Shown here piece after piece: positions 35,601 to 43,559 of a stretch of DNA of 52,255 nt (position 1 is the stretch's first letter; each line of letters starts with the position of its first letter). Both the position numbers and the translations under genes were made by a program. Source of the stretch: Terriglobales bacterium (GTDB lineage Bacteria > Acidobacteriota > Terriglobia > Terriglobales > Acidobacteriaceae); assembly GCA_025936825.1 (NCBI GenBank), contig JAICSO010000027.1:1-52255 (forward strand). Reading direction: 5' to 3'. The notes under the pieces were generated by a model that did not search any database, was not told where the DNA came from, and saw nothing but the letters and a program-made list of their open reading frames with translations.

Positions 35601-37149
35601 TCCCGAGTTGGCCGAACAGACCGCGCGCACCCTGGCGACAATCCGTCGCATGAAGCGCTACCGTGGCCACCTCTTCAACTGGTACGACACCAACACGCTC
35701 GAACCTCTTCCACCACTTTTCGTCTCAACGGTTGACAGCGGAAATTTCGTCGCATCACTGTGGACACTGCAAATCGGATGCAAGCAACTTCTGGAACAAC
35801 CCTTGTTGCGCCCTGCATTGGCAGACGGTTTCCTTGACCATTTGCGCGTGCTGACGGATTTACGAGCGTTCCCTCGCGGCCTCTTTACACGACTGGAACG
35901 CAGGGTCGAGCACGGGGACTGGCTCAAGACACTGCTCAAATTTCCTGTTCCAGCGTTGGAGCGGATTCCTGGAAAAGACCCCGAATCCAAACATGCTGAC
36001 GATGTGAAATGGTTTGCCAATGAATCGGCGCGCAGATTGCACGCGCTGCATGATCTCGTCGCTCGCCTCACACCATGGATGCTGCAGGATTTCGCAGGAC
36101 TTCGAAATGAAATAGAGCTTGGCTTGCCCGGCGCTGACGTTCTGCTCAAAGATCTTCCGGAGGTCGCCGCAAAGCTCGGCAGCAGACTGCAAGCCATGCT
36201 TGATCTTCGTGCGGATGCGAACGATGAGCAAACCAACCTGCTTCGCCGCCTTATCCCCATGGTTGCAGGCGCGAGCCACGATGCTTCTCGTTTGATCAGT
36301 GACCTGGTAGCCATTTCTGAAGACGCCGAACGAATTGCCGATGAAACCGAATTCGCGTTCTTGTGGAACCCGCGCCGCAAGCTGCTTTCGATCGGCATGG
36401 AGAGCGAGAAGGGCGAGGTCCACGCAGCGTGTTATGACCTCCTGGCCTCCGAAGCTCGCACCGCCGCGTTCGTTTCCGTCGCCAAAGATGAGGTCCCACA
36501 GGAAACGTGGTTCCTTCTGGCCCGAACCCACGTTGCACCGCTTGGACGTCCAGTCCTGCTCTCGTGGACCGGAACGATGTTCGAGTACCTGATGCCTGCG
36601 ATCTGGATGCGTACCTACACCGGCACCTTGCTCGACCGCTCGCGCCACGCCGCCGTGCAAATGCAACGCGAATACACGGTCACGAGACGAATTCCGTGGG
36701 GAATCTCCGAGTCTGCGTACGCCGTGCGTGATGAGGCGGGCACTTACCAATATCACGCGTTTGGTGTCCCACAACTGGCGCTGCATCAGGGGGACATCGA
36801 AGCCTTAGTAATTTCTCCCTATGCAACCGCTCTCGCCCTGAGCACCGCGCCGAAAGCCGCGCTCGACAATCTGCGCCGCATCTCGCACGAAGGTTGGTTC
36901 GGGGCGTATGGTTTCTACGAGTCTGCCGACTACACTGCCAGCCGCCATCGCAAGTGGCGCCATGATTTCGAATTAGTACGTTGCTACATGGCCCATCATC
37001 AGGGCATGACACTGCTGTCGATTGCCAATTTCCTCGCAGACGGGGTGGTGCAAGAGTGGTTCCACGCACATCCTCGCGTGATGGCCACCGAACTCCTGCT
37101 GCACGAAAAGCCAGTAAATTATCTTCCATCCGGTCATCCCGCGGCGTAG
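32668..37149 (+). CDS. GT84 cyclic beta-1,2-glucan synthase-like protein lacking GH94 module
   Basis: The 1493-residue membrane protein has an N-terminal soluble region (1-330), membrane segments near 330-385, and a GT84 glycosyltransferase domain with the metal motif DADTELP at 540, HDLIEGAYARVGL and RRKHRWLRGDWQ near 690. More membrane segments lie at about 735-840, and a PF10091 glycoamylase-like domain runs from about 910 (LRTWRYFAEFSTEEHNW) to MAHHQGMTLLSIANF near 1440. NdvB/Cgs proteins have about 2800 residues and continue with a C-terminal GH94 phosphorylase module that sets ring size. Here the protein stops 50 residues after the PF10091 motif and no open frame follows. It may make glucan of different length or depend on a separate trimming enzyme such as the neighbouring PF10091 hydrolase. 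Confidence 0.85.
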   Translation: MPENTHIEMLEAVAEHAPQGPTPAPPDPEQLQQGAEELSRLLAWNPGVHNSSFFNARWRAMHAALKPALDKAGRIPRTKDDADDLRWLRDNMAMLWAEVWNTRNAFKLLKNLPHVRTPNGLTIPRCAAVAEAYLHAVQFNFSEKTFSEYLTAFQQHTVLKFRELWAVIPSMELVLLEQVAVRARKFLDNSAPSSVGICVRSLREINELQWKDVLDPQIAFDTTLRQDPAGAYGHMDYDSRSLYRERVVKLAERSDSTEMEVAFEAVALARRAAERSYEDPRVACRQSHVGYYLMAEGLPELQNRIRFRPSLIQRVRAFLKGHPDEFYLPGIEVLTFGIMSAIVLILTSTYTPPLLILLSMIVLLLPSSQSAVQLMNYLTTTLLRPEILPKLDFSKGIPEDCTTLVAVPALLLNEKQVRRLVEDLEVRFLANHDPNLHFALLTDLPDSPVPAHEDDPLVSFCATLIADLNEKYSEKQSSSFLMLHRHRVYNPREQVWMGWERKRGKLMDLSKFLFSEYDSFPFKAGDVSKLAKVRYVITLDADTELPRGTAHKLVGTLAHPLNQAIVDPEKNVVVAGYGILQPRVRISVQSASRSRLANIYSGQTGFDIYTRAVSDVYQDLYGEGIFAGKGIFEARTVHRVLDRRFPQNALLSHDLIEGAYARVGLVTDVEVVEDYPSHYSAYNRRKHRWLRGDWQITSWLFTRVPDESGRSVPNPIALVSQWKIFDNLRRSLVEPATLILFVFSWLILPGSPIKWTIAAAAILFVPVWFEFLFTLVRAAFEKKLTVAREAVAGLVVSNFSVLLSLTFLLHQTLVSLDAVVRTLIRRWFTRQRLLEWETAAEAEAGRSKRTPVDIYLNWMPLISLLLGVLVFFDRRSGFDAALPILILWACSKAVSVWLNHPPQLSRTEASDKDRLFLRRAALRTWRYFAEFSTEEHNWLIPDNLQEDPYRVAARVSPTNVGLLLNTRQVACEFGYLSAPELAEQTARTLATIRRMKRYRGHLFNWYDTNTLEPLPPLFVSTVDSGNFVASLWTLQIGCKQLLEQPLLRPALADGFLDHLRVLTDLRAFPRGLFTRLERRVEHGDWLKTLLKFPVPALERIPGKDPESKHADDVKWFANESARRLHALHDLVARLTPWMLQDFAGLRNEIELGLPGADVLLKDLPEVAAKLGSRLQAMLDLRADANDEQTNLLRRLIPMVAGASHDASRLISDLVAISEDAERIADETEFAFLWNPRRKLLSIGMESEKGEVHAACYDLLASEARTAAFVSVAKDEVPQETWFLLARTHVAPLGRPVLLSWTGTMFEYLMPAIWMRTYTGTLLDRSRHAAVQMQREYTVTRRIPWGISESAYAVRDEAGTYQYHAFGVPQLALHQGDIEALVISPYATALALSTAPKAALDNLRRISHEGWFGAYGFYESADYTASRHRKWRHDFELVRCYMAHHQGMTLLSIANFLADGVVQEWFHAHPRVMATELLLHEKPVNYLPSGHPAA

Positions 37150-37337
37150 TCTGCACCGTATCCAACCGCAACAAAACGCGCTGTTTGCTGCGCGTGTACT
37201 AAGTACTATTTTTCCTTATTGCACGTAAGTTGATGCACGTCTAAAGTTCCCAGCAACTTCCCCCGCCGCTGATCAACGAAGGCCTGCTGCAGTCGCTGGC
37301 AGTCGTGTGCGCGTGCGGAAATCAGCTGGAGTACAGA

Positions 37338-38447
37338 ATGAAGCACATCTTCGCACTCGTGTGTCTACTCACGACGTCCGCGTTTGCAAGCGTAACCGTA
37401 ACCTCACCCACTTCAGGCTCTTCCGCTGCGCCCGTGCATTTTGTGGCGAGCGCCACGACATCGTGTTCATCAGGCGTCTCATCAATGGGTATCTACACGG
37501 CGCCTTATGTTCTCGCCTACACGGTATCGGGATCCAGCCTCAACACATATTTGAATTTGTCGGCGGGAACCTATAACGCAGTCGTCCAGGAGTGGGACAA
37601 GTGCGGATCCACGAAAACCGCGGTTGCCATCACCGTTACCAGCGGAGGATCAACGACTGGCACAATACCGGCGTCCAGCCACGTATTTGTTGTGGTCGAG
37701 GAGAACCACAGCTATTCGCAGGTAATTGGCAGTTCCTCCATGCCCTACCTGAACAGCCTCGCGAGCAAGTATGGGCTCGCCACCCAGTACTACGCGAATA
37801 CGCATCCTTCGATTGGCAATTACTTCATGATGGCTGCCGGGCAGACCATCACCAATAACGATAGCTACTGCTCCACGCTGACCAATGACAACGTGGTCCG
37901 CCATCTGCTCACCGCGGGCAAGACTTGGAAAGCGTACGCGGAGAGTCTGCCGTCGGTGGGATATACCGGATGCGGCTCAGGTTATTACGTCAAGCGCCAC
38001 AATCCGCTCGCCTACTTCTCCGACGTGGCCAACAGCAGTGAGAAGTACAATCTCGCGCCTTTCACGCAATTCTCAAAGGATCTTGCCAACAACAACCTGC
38101 CGAACTTTTCGTTCATCGTGCCAAACCTTATTCACGATGCTCATGACGGCAGCTTGAGCAGTGCCGACTCGTGGTTAAAGACCAACATCGCGCCGCTGAT
38201 TTCGAGCGCGACATTCCAGAAAGATGGAATCCTGATCATCGTCTTCGATGAAAGTCTTGATACCGACACCGCTCATGGTGGCGGACACGTAACTTGCGTC
38301 GTGATCGGGCCCAAGGTAAAAGCAGGGATGAAGTCAACGACGGTTTATCAGCATCAGAACATGCTGAAAACTGTCATGACGGCACTCGGCTTGAGCAGTT
38401 TTCCGGGAGCCGCCAGCAGCGCGTCAGGAATGACGAGCCTGTTTTAG
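37338..38447 (+). CDS. Secreted phosphoesterase (PF04185) with N-terminal Ig-like domain
   Basis: The start at 37338 is preceded by GGAG and gives a signal peptide (MKHIFALVCLLTTSAFAS). Residues of about 18-105 form an Ig-like beta sandwich (VTVTSPTSGSSAAPVHFVAS). After a Ser/Thr-Gly linker the catalytic part begins with HVFVVVEENHSYSQVIG, the metal-binding start of the phosphoesterase family that includes phospholipase C and acid phosphatase A. It continues with NTHPSIGNYFMMAAG, FSFIVPNLIHDAHDGSLSSA, ILIIVFDES and HGGGHVTCVVIGP, where the metal-binding His and Asp residues recur. The 369-residue protein should act outside the cytoplasm on phosphate esters or phospholipids. A terminator follows. 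Confidence 0.88.
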   Translation: MKHIFALVCLLTTSAFASVTVTSPTSGSSAAPVHFVASATTSCSSGVSSMGIYTAPYVLAYTVSGSSLNTYLNLSAGTYNAVVQEWDKCGSTKTAVAITVTSGGSTTGTIPASSHVFVVVEENHSYSQVIGSSSMPYLNSLASKYGLATQYYANTHPSIGNYFMMAAGQTITNNDSYCSTLTNDNVVRHLLTAGKTWKAYAESLPSVGYTGCGSGYYVKRHNPLAYFSDVANSSEKYNLAPFTQFSKDLANNNLPNFSFIVPNLIHDAHDGSLSSADSWLKTNIAPLISSATFQKDGILIIVFDESLDTDTAHGGGHVTCVVIGPKVKAGMKSTTVYQHQNMLKTVMTALGLSSFPGAASSASGMTSLF

Positions 38448-38468
38448 GAGAGTTTGCGCTCGCATAGA

Positions 38469-38500
38469 GACAGCCGCCCTCGGCTGTCCCTGTTTCTTTT
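38469..38500 (+). terminator. Intrinsic terminator after the phosphoesterase gene
   Basis: GACAGCCG (38469-38476), a CCCT loop and CGGCTGTC (38481-38488) form an eight-pair stem, followed by CCTGTTTCTTTT. It begins 22 bases after the phosphoesterase stop codon. The stem core also resembles ACAGCC-type dispersed palindromes, so it may have been recruited from a repeat. Confidence 0.7.
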
Positions 38501-38530
38501 ATCAATGCACACATGACGCTGTGGTGCATC

Positions 38531-38567
38531 TTGGCTGTTGAGTGCTGGCTATTGAGTGCTGAGTGCT
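38531..38567. repeat. TGAGTGCTGAGTGCT dispersed repeat
   Basis: Three tandem variants of KTTGAGTGCTG lie between the phosphoesterase terminator and the convergent PEBP gene: CTGTTGAGTGCTGG, CTATTGAGTGCTG and AGTGCT. They belong to the same family as the units at 252-352 and 14131-14146. Confidence 0.55.
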
Positions 38568-38571
38568 TTCT

Positions 38572-39054
38572 CTACGCCGCTCGCTCGGCGTTCTTCTCGT
38601 AGGTCCCCATCAATTCCGCCTGAGCCAGCACATGTCCCTTAATCGCTGCTTGGACTTCGGTGAACGCCGCTCCCGGCGCAAGATCCAGCATGCAATCGAG
38701 AGCGTAGAGCTTGAAGAAGTATCTGTGAACTCCCGATGGCGGCTTAGGCCCCATGTACCCGAGTTTGCCGGCTTCGTTCTTTGCCTGCAGGCCTACGCCC
38801 TTAATCTCCTCGCCTTCGGGAACGCTTTCCTCGATGTGCCCCACTCCCGGGTTGATGTTGTACACCACCCAATGCGTAAATCCGCCTTCGCGCGGCGCAT
38901 CGGGGTCGTGCATCACCAGCACAAACGACTTCGCATTCGGCGGCGCGTCCTTCCACGCCAACTCCGGCGAGGCGTTCTGACCATCACTCGTATATTTGCT
39001 GGGGATTTCTGCGCCTTCCTGGATTTCTGCACTGGTAAGTTGCATGACGACCAT
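38572..39054 (-). CDS. YbhB/YbcL-family PEBP-like protein
   Basis: The 160-residue protein is a phosphatidylethanolamine-binding-protein fold of the bacterial YbhB/YbcL type. Hallmarks are YTSDGQNASPELAWKDAPPN, FVLVMHDPDAP, FTHWVVYNINP and GVHRYFFKLYALD, the conserved anion-binding pocket of PEBP proteins. There is no signal peptide; a cytoplasmic location is likely. The real start may be the second Met at codon 4 (MQLTSAEI), as AAAGGA lies at a suitable distance. Bacterial members have no agreed function despite the kinase-inhibitor name. It precedes nothing in an obvious operon and lies 70 bases downstream of the GH16 gene on the same strand. Confidence 0.9.
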   Translation of the reverse strand: MVVMQLTSAEIQEGAEIPSKYTSDGQNASPELAWKDAPPNAKSFVLVMHDPDAPREGGFTHWVVYNINPGVGHIEESVPEGEEIKGVGLQAKNEAGKLGYMGPKPPSGVHRYFFKLYALDCMLDLAPGAAFTEVQAAIKGHVLAQAELMGTYEKNAERAA

Positions 39055-39124
39055 CCTTTCGGAGACTCGCTTTTTGAGACTCCGAACTTGCAGGCCGCGT
39101 TGCCTGAATCATCCCAGGATGTAC

Positions 39125-39952
39125 TTACGGGGCTTTCTTGTACACGCGCACATAGTCAACGAGCATGATCTGAGGAAACTTCGTGGTTGCCTCCGGACTT
39201 CCTGGCCACTCTCCGCCCACCGCAAAATTCAGCAGCATATAGAAAGGATGGTCGTACACCCACTTCGTTCCCGGTGGCAAATCCGCCGGCTTGCGCGTCG
39301 CATAAAGATGATCATCGACATAGAAGCGGATCTCTGCCGGTTCCCATTCCACAGCATAGACGTGAAACTCGTCCGCGAATCGGCCAGAGGTCAATGAGTA
39401 AGGGGCGCCAATTCCCTTCCCTCCGGAATATCCCGGGCCATGGATCGTGCCATGCACAGTCGCAGGCTCGCGGCCGATATTTTCCATGATGTCGATCTCG
39501 CCGCATGTGGGCCAGCCGACTTGCTTGTCGTCCGCTCCGAGCAGCCAGAACGCCGGCCACACGCCCTGTCCAAATGGGATTTTGATTCGCGCCTCAAATC
39601 GCCCGTACGCCTGCTCGAACTTTCCCGACGTCATCAGCCGCGCCGATGTGTAGTCGCGCTTTAAGCCATCACTGCCACTGTAATGTTCCTGACGAGCGAT
39701 GATCTCCAGATTGCCATGCCGTATCCGTGCATTCTGAGGGCGAGAGGTATAGTACTCGAGTTCTTTATTTCCCCAGCCATTCCCCCCAATCGCAAATTGC
39801 CACTTCGCCGGATCCGGAACGGAGCCGCTGTTGAATTCGTCCGACCAGGTCAATTCCCAGCCGGGGCGCACAGGAGTTCTGGTCTTTTCTTTTGGATAAC
39901 TCAACAATGTCAGGGACGAGAGCATCACAAGAACAAGAATAGTTTTGGGCAT
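39125..39952 (-). CDS. GH16 family beta-glucanase, secreted
   Basis: The start at 39952 gives 275 residues with a signal peptide (MPKTILVLVMLSSLTLLSYP). The body is a GH16 jelly roll: WELTWSDEFNSGSVPDPAKW, FEARIKIPFGQGVWPAFWLL and the catalytic signature GEIDIMENIG at about residues 152-161, in which the two Glu are nucleophile and acid/base. It continues with FHVYAVEWEPAEIRFYVDD and ends in MLVDYVRVYKK. Most relatives are laminarinases cutting beta-1,3- or beta-1,3-1,4-glucan. It lies in a run of minus-strand glycan genes (GH16, GH2, GH3). A dispersed palindromic repeat sits directly upstream of the start. Confidence 0.92.
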   Translation of the reverse strand: MPKTILVLVMLSSLTLLSYPKEKTRTPVRPGWELTWSDEFNSGSVPDPAKWQFAIGGNGWGNKELEYYTSRPQNARIRHGNLEIIARQEHYSGSDGLKRDYTSARLMTSGKFEQAYGRFEARIKIPFGQGVWPAFWLLGADDKQVGWPTCGEIDIMENIGREPATVHGTIHGPGYSGGKGIGAPYSLTSGRFADEFHVYAVEWEPAEIRFYVDDHLYATRKPADLPPGTKWVYDHPFYMLLNFAVGGEWPGSPEATTKFPQIMLVDYVRVYKKAP

Positions 39953-39987
39953 AGCTCCTGATCTCCGGCTTGCTCGTGAGGCGCAGT

Positions 39988-40016
39988 CGGGAGGGCACGG
40001 CTTTTCAGCCATGCCG
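39988..40016. repeat. CGGGAGGGCACRGCTT-type repeat upstream of the GH16 gene
   Basis: CGGGAGGGCACGGCTTTTCA followed by GCCATGCCG forms a hairpin (GGCACGGCT/AGCCATGCC with one G-T pair). Sixteen bases match the element at 23058 with one change, so both belong to one dispersed palindromic family. Confidence 0.55.
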
Positions 40017-40089
40017 TTAGTCATTGGTTTGCGAGTTCCGGCGCGGCTGTATGCTCTGCCGGGAACTCACTTCCCACATCCCGTCGGAC

Positions 40090-42603
40090 TCACGCCAGCG
40101 TCGGCCTCAACTCCACCTTTTTTGTCGTGATCGTCAACGACACGGTGGGGAGCTTTGGCCCCGGCCACTCTTCGGTATACGCTTCGAGCGTGATTTCTCC
40201 TGGAGTCTTGTTCGCCTGCAGAATCACCTGCGCGAGGCCGTTGAACAAGCTCCGCATCGGTTCCTTGTCCGACTCCTGGCAATTCGGATCACCGTTTCCC
40301 ACTCCAATCAGCGCACCCTGGCCGCGTATCCTGAAGTTGATCGGGAAGTCCGCCGTGGGAACATGTCGGCCCTGGTCGTCGAGCGACTCGACGCGAATGA
40401 CCGCCACGTCCTCGCCGTCCGCATTGATCTCAGTACGATCGGCCGTCAACTTGATTGACGCCGGCTTGCCGGTCGTCTCTCTCTTATCCGTGAGCACGAC
40501 CTTCCCGCCCTTGCTGCCGCGCGCCTCAATCCTGCCCGGCTCGTACTTCACAGCCCACTCCAGATGTTTCAGTTGCTCCACTTTCTTGCTGCCCTGGCTC
40601 TTGCCATTCAGGAACAACTCGACTTCATCGAGATTCGAGTGCACCCAAACCTTGATCACTTCGCCTTCACGCTGCTCCCAATTCCAGTGGGGGAACAGGT
40701 GCAGCACCGGCTCATTTCCCCACCACGCTTTGTAGTAGTAGAAGTTGTCCTTGGGAAAGCCGCACATATCGACGATGCCAAACTGCGAGTTGATCGACGG
40801 CCATCCATAAGGAGTTGGCTCGCCGCGGTAATCAAATCCCGTCCATGCGAATCCGCCTGCCAACCACTCGCGCGCTGCATAGAACGTCCACCATTGCTCT
40901 GCTAGTTCCGACCAGGAAGTGTGGTTCAGATCGTAGGCGCTGACCCAGTTGCGCAACTTGTCCGTCTCATAGATCCCTCGTGTGGAAACCGTGCTCGCCG
41001 TTTCCGTTCCCACGCTCGGCGTCTTCGGATGTTTATTGTGCCAGCCGTCAATCACGCCAAGGTTGTAGTTGTAGCCCATGACGTCCAACTGCTCGGCAAA
41101 CGGCTTATCGAACGAGGCGTTCACCGCCGCCGTGCACAGTCGCGTCGGATCGAGTTCGTGGCACTTCGCGATCATCGCGTCCACCACCGGCACGGCCTGC
41201 TGCTGGGGCATCATCGTCCACTCTTCGTTCCCGACGGACCAGATGACAATTGCCGGGGAATTACGATAGCGCTTAACCATTGTTTCCAATTGCGCCATGG
41301 CTTCCGGATTCGAGCTCATCATGCGCGTTTCGCACATCATCATCATGCCCACTTGATCGCAAGCTTCCACCCACTCCGGTGTTGGCATGTTATGGGAGGT
41401 CCGCACCGCGTTCCCACCCATGTCGCGAAGCACGGCGAGCCGATACCATTGCAAACGATCCGGCAAGGCCGCGCCGACGCCTGCATGGTCTTGATGATTG
41501 CAGGTGCCCTTTAATTCAACGCGTTTGCCATTAAGGAAGAAGCCTTTATCCGCGTCCCACGAGACTGTACGCACGCCGAAACTCACGCGCTCAGCATCGC
41601 GAGCCTTTCCATCAACTTCTACAGTCACGATCGCGGTGTAAAGGTTCGGGCTGTCCGGCGACCACAGCGCCGGACCGCTCAACCTTGCCGTCGCGGTAAA
41701 TGGTGTGAATCGATCCGCGGCAGCCGATTGTGGCGCAGAGTCAGCGCTGGCAACTGTTTTTCCTGAGGGATCTACGATTTGCCACCGCACCCGACATGTC
41801 TCAGCCTTCGTTCCGCGGTTGTGGACCGAGGTGCCCAGGTTCAGCGTGGCCACATTTCCCTTTACATCCGGGCGCACATAGCTTTCCCACTGCTCCAGGT
41901 GCAGTTGATCCATCTTGGTCAGCCACACGTGTCGATAAATTCCCGCGCCTTCGTAGAACCAACCGTCTCCAAAGCTGGCATCCACGCGGACCATGAGGTA
42001 ATTCTTCTGTCCATAGTTAAGAAAATCGCTGATATCGAAGCTGAATGGAGCATACGAATTGTCGTTGCGCCCAATGTAATAGCCGTTCAGGAACACCAGC
42101 GTGTCGCGCACGGCACCATCAAACAACAGCGAAGTGCGGCGTCCGCGATCACTCTCCGGTACATCAAACGTTCGCCGGTACCACCCCACGCTCGTCTCCG
42201 GATACTTCCGACCCAAGGGCTTGTAGCCGTGACTCTGCAGGCTCTCGTCGCGCACGAAAGGCAACTCGACCGCCCAGTCATGCGGCAGGTTCAGCGATCG
42301 CCAGTTCGAATCATCCAGCATCGCCGTCGCAAACTTGAATTCGCCAGACTTGGCAAAATCGCCTTGGCTGTTCCCAAAGCCCAAGTCCTTGGCCGGATCG
42401 CAACCGTTGCCGAACTGGAACTTCCAGCCGAAATCCATGAGGTAACGTTCTCTCGGCGCAACCGCAGAAAGAGCCTCGGATGATGCTGCTTCCGGGTAGG
42501 CCGCCAATAACGCCTCGGCCCGCTTCACAAACGAACCGGCAGCTAAGCTAGACGCAGAAACCGCGACTCCGGAACGGAGCAAGTCACGACGGGTAAAAGA
42601 CAT
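40090..42603 (-). CDS. GH2 family beta-galactosidase-type glycosidase, exported
   Basis: Starting at 42603 the 837-residue protein opens with a Tat-type signal (MSFTRRDLLRSGVAVSASSL). The sugar-binding jelly roll comes first (DFGWKFQFGNG, LNLPHDWAVELPF, SVGWYRRTFDVPES), then an Ig-like sandwich and a TIM barrel. The acid/base Glu lies in VIWSVGNEEWT near residue 457 and the nucleophile in SVGTETASTVSTRG near 533. C-terminal Ig-like domains follow, with ELFLNGKSQG and the substrate-independent DUF4982-type segment. It should remove beta-linked galactose or a related sugar from oligosaccharides outside the cytoplasm. It is flanked by GH16 and GH3 genes on the same strand but separated by sizeable gaps, so it is probably its own unit. 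Confidence 0.9.
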   Translation of the reverse strand: MSFTRRDLLRSGVAVSASSLAAGSFVKRAEALLAAYPEAASSEALSAVAPRERYLMDFGWKFQFGNGCDPAKDLGFGNSQGDFAKSGEFKFATAMLDDSNWRSLNLPHDWAVELPFVRDESLQSHGYKPLGRKYPETSVGWYRRTFDVPESDRGRRTSLLFDGAVRDTLVFLNGYYIGRNDNSYAPFSFDISDFLNYGQKNYLMVRVDASFGDGWFYEGAGIYRHVWLTKMDQLHLEQWESYVRPDVKGNVATLNLGTSVHNRGTKAETCRVRWQIVDPSGKTVASADSAPQSAAADRFTPFTATARLSGPALWSPDSPNLYTAIVTVEVDGKARDAERVSFGVRTVSWDADKGFFLNGKRVELKGTCNHQDHAGVGAALPDRLQWYRLAVLRDMGGNAVRTSHNMPTPEWVEACDQVGMMMMCETRMMSSNPEAMAQLETMVKRYRNSPAIVIWSVGNEEWTMMPQQQAVPVVDAMIAKCHELDPTRLCTAAVNASFDKPFAEQLDVMGYNYNLGVIDGWHNKHPKTPSVGTETASTVSTRGIYETDKLRNWVSAYDLNHTSWSELAEQWWTFYAAREWLAGGFAWTGFDYRGEPTPYGWPSINSQFGIVDMCGFPKDNFYYYKAWWGNEPVLHLFPHWNWEQREGEVIKVWVHSNLDEVELFLNGKSQGSKKVEQLKHLEWAVKYEPGRIEARGSKGGKVVLTDKRETTGKPASIKLTADRTEINADGEDVAVIRVESLDDQGRHVPTADFPINFRIRGQGALIGVGNGDPNCQESDKEPMRSLFNGLAQVILQANKTPGEITLEAYTEEWPGPKLPTVSLTITTKKVELRPTLA

Positions 42604-42774
42604 GAACAGGCCTCCACTGTGCAAACTGGTATGAACAACGCAAGAAACGCACAATGGTACGCCGATCCTAGGGACGAGACAATCGGGACGAGGTTGATGT
42701 TTCGAAAGGTGGAACCGCAGAGTGTAGCGCGACTTGCGAGACGATCGACAGAATTGGGAGGCGTTGCCTTGCCG

Positions 42775-43038
42775 TCAGCAGGAGGAACTCAAGCGCGGAA
42801 TGTAGTGACCGAATCGCTTACTCAGCGGTATTTTACGGCCCTCGAATTCGACTTCGTACTCACCATCGGGAAAGTTGTCGCTGTCCTCAATCACGCAACG
42901 TGAGTACGAACAGCAGGTGGGTTCAGAGCACTCATCGGCGTACATGGTGTGCCTCAGAGCCTTCAGACGGCACGTTCTCTCGTAGCCTTCTCCTCTCAGC
43001 GTGCCTCGCAGCGGTATGTTTTCCTTGGTGACGGTCAT
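42775..43038 (-). CDS. Small conserved-looking hypothetical protein
   Basis: The likely product has 87 residues from the ATG at 43038 (an upstream ATG at 43077 is possible). It is cysteine-rich (about five Cys, including SEPTCCSYSRC) and ends in DFPDGEYEVEFEGRKIPLSK-like sequence (exactly NFPDGEYEVEFEGRKIPLSK), a pattern of short beta strands that looks like a genuine small protein and not a shadow frame. There is no signal peptide or membrane segment. I do not recognise a named family; function unknown. The region between it and the GH2 start (42604-42774 is its downstream side) shows no other gene. Confidence 0.5.
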   Translation of the reverse strand: MTVTKENIPLRGTLRGEGYERTCRLKALRHTMYADECSEPTCCSYSRCVIEDSDNFPDGEYEVEFEGRKIPLSKRFGHYIPRLSSSC

Positions 43039-43216
43039 GGCAATGTCCCGCAACCTGAGTTCGTCAAACAGGTTCATGGACTCAGATGCGAGAAGGTCAA
43101 AGAAGTTGGGCTGAGAGTCAGGTGGGAATTCCCGTAGGGAACGCCAGGAATTTTAGGGATGTTGGCGCCGAGAGCATGTTCTCTCCGAGTCGCGTGTCCA
43201 ACGGGCGCAAGGCGAC

Positions 43217-43242
43217 GGGCCGGGTTTCTCCCGGCCCGCGAA
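43217..43242. other. Strong GC hairpin without U-tract
   Basis: CGGGCCGGG, a TTTCT loop and CCCGGCCCG form a perfect nine-pair stem. Neither strand has a run of T after it. It lies just downstream (minus strand) of the PxKF-like remnant and may be its former terminator or an independent palindromic repeat. Confidence 0.4.
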
Positions 43243-43267
43243 TCGGAAGGAGTGTTTGCCGACCCTA

Positions 43268-43495
43268 TCGCAATTGAATCGGGAATGGCCCCGTTGTTTG
43301 TCCGGTTAACACGCTCTTGATGTTGATGTTGTAGCAGCCGCTACTCAAACCTGTGGTCTTCCAGTTGAACTGCCAACCATTGGTCGTCGGATCATACTGG
43401 TACCCGCTCTGTCCTCTGGAAAGAGCAAGCACTTCGGCAACAGTGCCTGTTCCACCGCAAGGATAAGGATGGCGGTGCCGGTTCTCTATTACTTA
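43268..43495 (-). pseudogene. C-terminal remnant of a PxKF-type secreted protein
   Basis: On the minus strand about 75 codons without a start read, near their end, GYQYDPTTNGWQFNWKTTGL and SSGCYNINIKSVLTGQTTGP before FPIQLR and a stop. This is the familiar ending of large bacterial surface proteins (PxKF and similar Ig-rich families), where a YDPTT..YxFNWxTxGL strand pair precedes a final strand. Upstream the frame closes within 35 codons and contains only unrelated sequence. I interpret it as the tail of a decayed or deleted surface protein gene. Confidence 0.55.
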
Positions 43496-43559
43496 TCTCA
43501 AAGGGGGCCCGCTGCTGCATCCGTTCACCTCCCGATGAGCCCCCTTCGACTAGCTCTTC

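Noticed and set aside
35860-36786. Antisense 308-codon frame inside the glucan synthase gene
   Set aside because: It mirrors codon usage of the plus-strand gene, whose PF10091 motifs are clear in the same interval, and has no recognisable family pattern.
41779-42483. Plus-strand 234-codon frame within the GH2 gene
   Set aside because: The minus-strand GH2 protein explains this sequence; the frame is a shadow.
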